64,000 bases of DNA from assembly GCA_963402885.1 (NCBI GenBank), contig OY727099.1, positions 22,835,001 to 22,899,000 on the forward strand, read 5' to 3'. Origin of the DNA: Antedon bifida. Lineage: Eukaryota > Echinodermata > Crinoidea > Comatulida > Antedonidae. Below are positions 60,973-64,000 of the stretch, piece after piece. The translations under genes were made by a program, and so were the position numbers. The notes beneath the pieces are model-generated. The model was given only the letters and a program-made list of their open reading frames with translations. It was not told the DNA's origin and did not search any database. Position 1 is the first letter of the stretch; every line of letters starts with the position of its first letter.

Positions 60973-61344
60973 GAGGAATTTCCATTGTCTGTAGGTACAT
61001 ATCGCCTTATTTAGGGTTATATTGTTTTTTCATTAAATAGGCCTAACCGCTATTAAAAAATCATTTTTGGCAAAATTGATGCAAAGCAATTTGCTAAGTA
61101 TACACTTGTTTGTTTTTCAAAATAGTTTCCTATCCAACAAATCATCCTATTGATTTTCAGAATCGATAATTGGTGACGTCACAAAAGGTTATTGGAATAT
61201 CGAGTTACCTGTATCGGTAACATGGACACTGATATAAATACAGTGTACGGATGTGATTTTACATAACCAGAGATGAACGCAGATAGTTATTGCTAGATTG
61301 TAGGCCACGTTAGAATATAAATAAGCAACTGTGTTATACCGTTC

Positions 61345-61350
61345 AATAAA
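61345..61350 (+). promoter_or_regulatory. Polyadenylation signal, sulfotransferase-like copy 2
   Basis: AATAAA in the same context as at 58266, about 370 bp after the second stop codon. Confidence 0.5.
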
Positions 61351-62188
61351 GCATTTTATGGTCAATATTTTACAACATGGTACATAATGTTTTTTGTTAC
61401 ACCAAAATAATATTATTTCTAAGCCACATTTTACCTGTCTATAACCAGTTGTTATTGGAATGTCATTGATATCAATGTCAAACTGACGTATAGAGTTGGC
61501 TATATAATCTCACTAATAGGCCTAAAATTACCATCAATTATTTAACATCACATAATTCTGTATATTTATATTGTTAGTATTTCTATCGTTACAATTAATA
61601 TAGTACATTATACTGTTTTTATTTATTTATTTATTTATTTATTTTTGTCATCTTAAGGGGCTTTGCGTCTAAAGCATTAGCTTACAGCTTAACCCCATTC
61701 ACAACTTCAATTACTTTTGTATGTACTTTGTATTAAACTGATATTGTGAATAAAGTTATAACTGTATATACAATCAAATTAATATAAATATATTTCTTAT
61801 TTAAATGGCACAGACGTCTATATTACACATTGTTAGTAGGACCTTCCTACAGTATGATCAGTTTAGAATTATATGTGCTTGTCAAATATATAACCTTTTT
61901 ATAATTTATAATAAATCACATTAATTCAAAATAAATTAATATTCAATCGGATCCCCAACGCTGTTTTGTCTTCTTATTGAGGTGTTCCAAAGGGTGGCAA
62001 AAAATGAGCCACGTGCATTTCTGGTCACACAATGATAAAAATCAAAATACACAGAAATAATCAAATTGATGTCATAGATGAAAGATAAATTTTAGAAATT
62101 TGACAACATACAACATGCTTCAAATATTCATAAAACACAATGTTTATACTTTCCCTTTATATTTGCACACGAGGTCACTTTTGACGAA

Positions 62189-62815
62189 GGAAACTGGCCT
62201 ATGGACCAGTTTCTATTGAAAAATCACAAAATAATGGGTTTCTTTGAAACTGGTTTAATAAAAATACTTATCGCGTTGTAGCTAAAATATTTTTTTTAAA
62301 CCGGTATTTGACTGGAATCAATTGGAGTTTTATTTAAAATATATGATTTATGTTGGCAAGGAAATAGCGTTCTTTTCAAAATATGGTATTTCAAAGTTAG
62401 TCTCTTGTTTATTATTCATTTTTCTCTTTTGCCTTTCACTGAGCCATTTTCATCCGAAATGTTTTTGTACCTTTTTTTATGTGATTGTGATTTGAAATAA
62501 GGAACTGGCCTATGGACCAGTTTCTATTGATAAATCACAAAATAACTGGTTTCTTTGAAACCGGTTTTATAAAAACATTGCGTTGTAGCTAAACATTGCC
62601 CTATGAAAACCCTTCTTTTAAAAACTGGTATTTGACGATTGAGAATGGAATCAATTGGGGGTTTAAACCTATATTTAAAATATATTCTTTGTATATAGTA
62701 TGATTTATGTTGGCATATATTTTTTTAAATATGGTATTTCAATCAGTCTCTTGCTTGCTTTTACTGAGCCATATTCACCCGAAATGTTTGTGTACCTTTT
62801 TTTTTTTGTGAATAT
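62189..62815. repeat. Two-copy tandem repeat, about 310 bp
   Basis: GGCCTATGGACCAGTTTCTA, ACTGGTTTCTTTGAAACCGG, TGACTGGAATCAATTGG-type blocks, TTTATGTTGGCA and CTGAGCCATNTTCA, CCGAAATGTTT occur in order twice (from 62189 and from about 62501). Confidence 0.8.
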
Positions 62816-63069
62816 TTTTTAATTTACATTTAAATTTAGTAAGAATTTTTGATACTGAAATTGTTATCGTGTAACATATATAATCAGAATGTCAGGTGCA
62901 TCGAATTTACGTCTAGCGACGGTCGCGGGTGGTTGGTTGCACTTTTTAAAAATAGAATTAACGGGGTGACTAGCCACCCTATTCATCCCCTGCCCTAGAT
63001 CCGCCACTGTGTCTGTAGTATAAACAAGCCTTTATGGGTTATTTCGTAACTCCTACAACCATGTAATTA

Positions 63070-63099
63070 GGTGATCATTTAGAATAAAATGATCACCTA
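63070..63099. repeat. Perfect short palindrome
   Basis: AGGTGATCATTT and AAATGATCACCT around a 6 bp loop. It could fold into a 12 bp hairpin; no function is evident. Confidence 0.6.
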
Positions 63100-63181
63100 T
63101 TTTTATTGTATAAAATCTTTATTATTGTTATGCTTAATATTTATTTCTTTCTGTACAGAAATAAAAAAAAATAAATGAAAG

Positions 63182-64000
63182 GGTCAAAATTTTATTTTTT
63201 GACATAACTAGTTACTATGGCTCTATAAGATGATGTTAACACAATATATGTGCATAAATGGCAATATTATAGCATAATTATTGTATTTTAAAAAGTGGAA
63301 ATTTTGGCCATTTTTCGAAAAAAATTTCTTTGGTCCCCCGCAGTGAAATTTTCGAAAAATGGCAAAAATTTCCACTTTTTAAAATACAATAATTATGCTA
63401 TAATATTGCCATTTATGCACATATATTGCGTTAACATCATCTTATAGAGCCATAGTAACTAGTTGTGTCAAAAAATGAAAGGGTCGAAATTTTTCTAAAA
63501 TTTCACTGCGGGGGACCAAAGGAATTTTTTCGAAAAATTGCCAAAATTTCAACTTTTTAAAATTCAATAATTATGCTATATATTGCCATTTATGCACATA
63601 TATTGTGTTAACATCATCTTATAGAGCCATAGTAACTAGTTATGTCAAAAAATAAAAGAGTCGAAATTTTTCGAAAATTTCATTGCGGGGGACCAAAGGA
63701 ATTTTTTTGAAAAATTGCCAAAATTTCCACTTTTTAAAATTCAATAATCATGCTATAATATTGCCATTTATGCACATATATTGTGTTAACATCATATTAT
63801 AGAGCCATAGTAACTAGTTATGTCAAAAAATAAAAGGGTCGAAATTTTTCTAAAATTTCACTGCGGGGGACCAAAGGAATTTTTTCGAAGAATTGCCAAA
63901 ATTTCCACTTTTTAAAATTCAATATTTATGCTATAATATTGCCATTTATGCACATATATTGCGTTAACATCACCTTATAGAGCCATAGTAACTAGTTATG
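63182..64000. repeat. 178 bp satellite with an inverted first unit, running off the window
   Basis: Direct units of about 178 bp from 63345 onward carry CGGGGGACCAAAGGAATTTT, TTGCCAAAATTTCCAC, TGCTATAATATTGCCATTTA, TATATTGTGTTAACATCATC and AGAGCCATAGTAACTAG. The first unit (about 63182-63325) is in opposite orientation, giving a palindrome with arms of about 140 bp around 63335. About 3.5 direct units are visible before the edge. Confidence 0.9.

Larger units (their letters stand above)
58985..62068 (+). repeat. 3.09 kb segmental tandem duplication, copy 2
   Basis: Begins TGTTGTAATATATTAGC and ends CAAATTG, where copy 1 and copy 2 meet with a few bases of shared sequence. Differences from copy 1 are few: an 11 bp deletion near 59673, one extra TTTA unit near 61630, a 1 bp deletion near 61760, and scattered substitutions. 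Confidence 0.95.

Overview
The window is eukaryotic genomic DNA: AT-rich, genes split by GT/AG introns, long non-coding stretches, and dense short DNA transposons and tandem repeats. The gene complement, and the word AGGCCTA scattered through the non-coding DNA, suggest a marine invertebrate deuterostome, most likely an echinoderm. That assignment is inference; no rRNA or mitochondrial sequence is present to settle it.

Layout. (1) 144-11372, + strand: a complete 13-exon SLC5A (SGLT) sodium/sugar symporter gene, 642 residues, closest by eye to SLC5A9/SGLT4. (2) 15049-19851, - strand: a PRDM1/Blimp1 gene (PR domain plus C2H2 zinc fingers), at least four coding exons, with a possible first coding exon at 23563-23637. 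(3) About 23.7-42.8 kb: a gene-poor block of nonautonomous transposons, minisatellites and a 1 kb CAAA-type low-complexity array. (4) 42865-48712, + strand: a complete 10-exon gene for an unusual 499-residue Rab-like GTPase. (5) 48.7-53.5 kb: tandem arrays growing inside or beside transposon ends, and one unexplained minus-strand coding-like exon. (6) 53806-57893, + strand: a two-exon P-loop sulfotransferase-like gene whose first exon encodes an Arg/Ser-rich, presequence-like N-terminus. Its second exon lies in a 3.09 kb segment that is tandemly duplicated almost perfectly (55895-58984 and 58985-62068), while the first exon is not duplicated. (7) 62.1-64.0 kb: further tandem repeats ending in a satellite of about 178 bp with an inverted first copy.

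The genes show no common pathway; this is an ordinary animal chromosome segment (transporter, transcription factor, small GTPase, sulfotransferase-like enzyme). The most unusual items are the Rab-like GTPase (N-myristoylation motif, Thr in place of the catalytic Gln, Glu-rich insert inside the G domain, long C-terminal extension, no prenyl Cys), the sulfotransferase-like gene with a duplicated terminal exon, a recurring pattern of minisatellites bounded by transposon terminal inverted repeats, and two tRNA-like sequences sitting inside inverted repeats.
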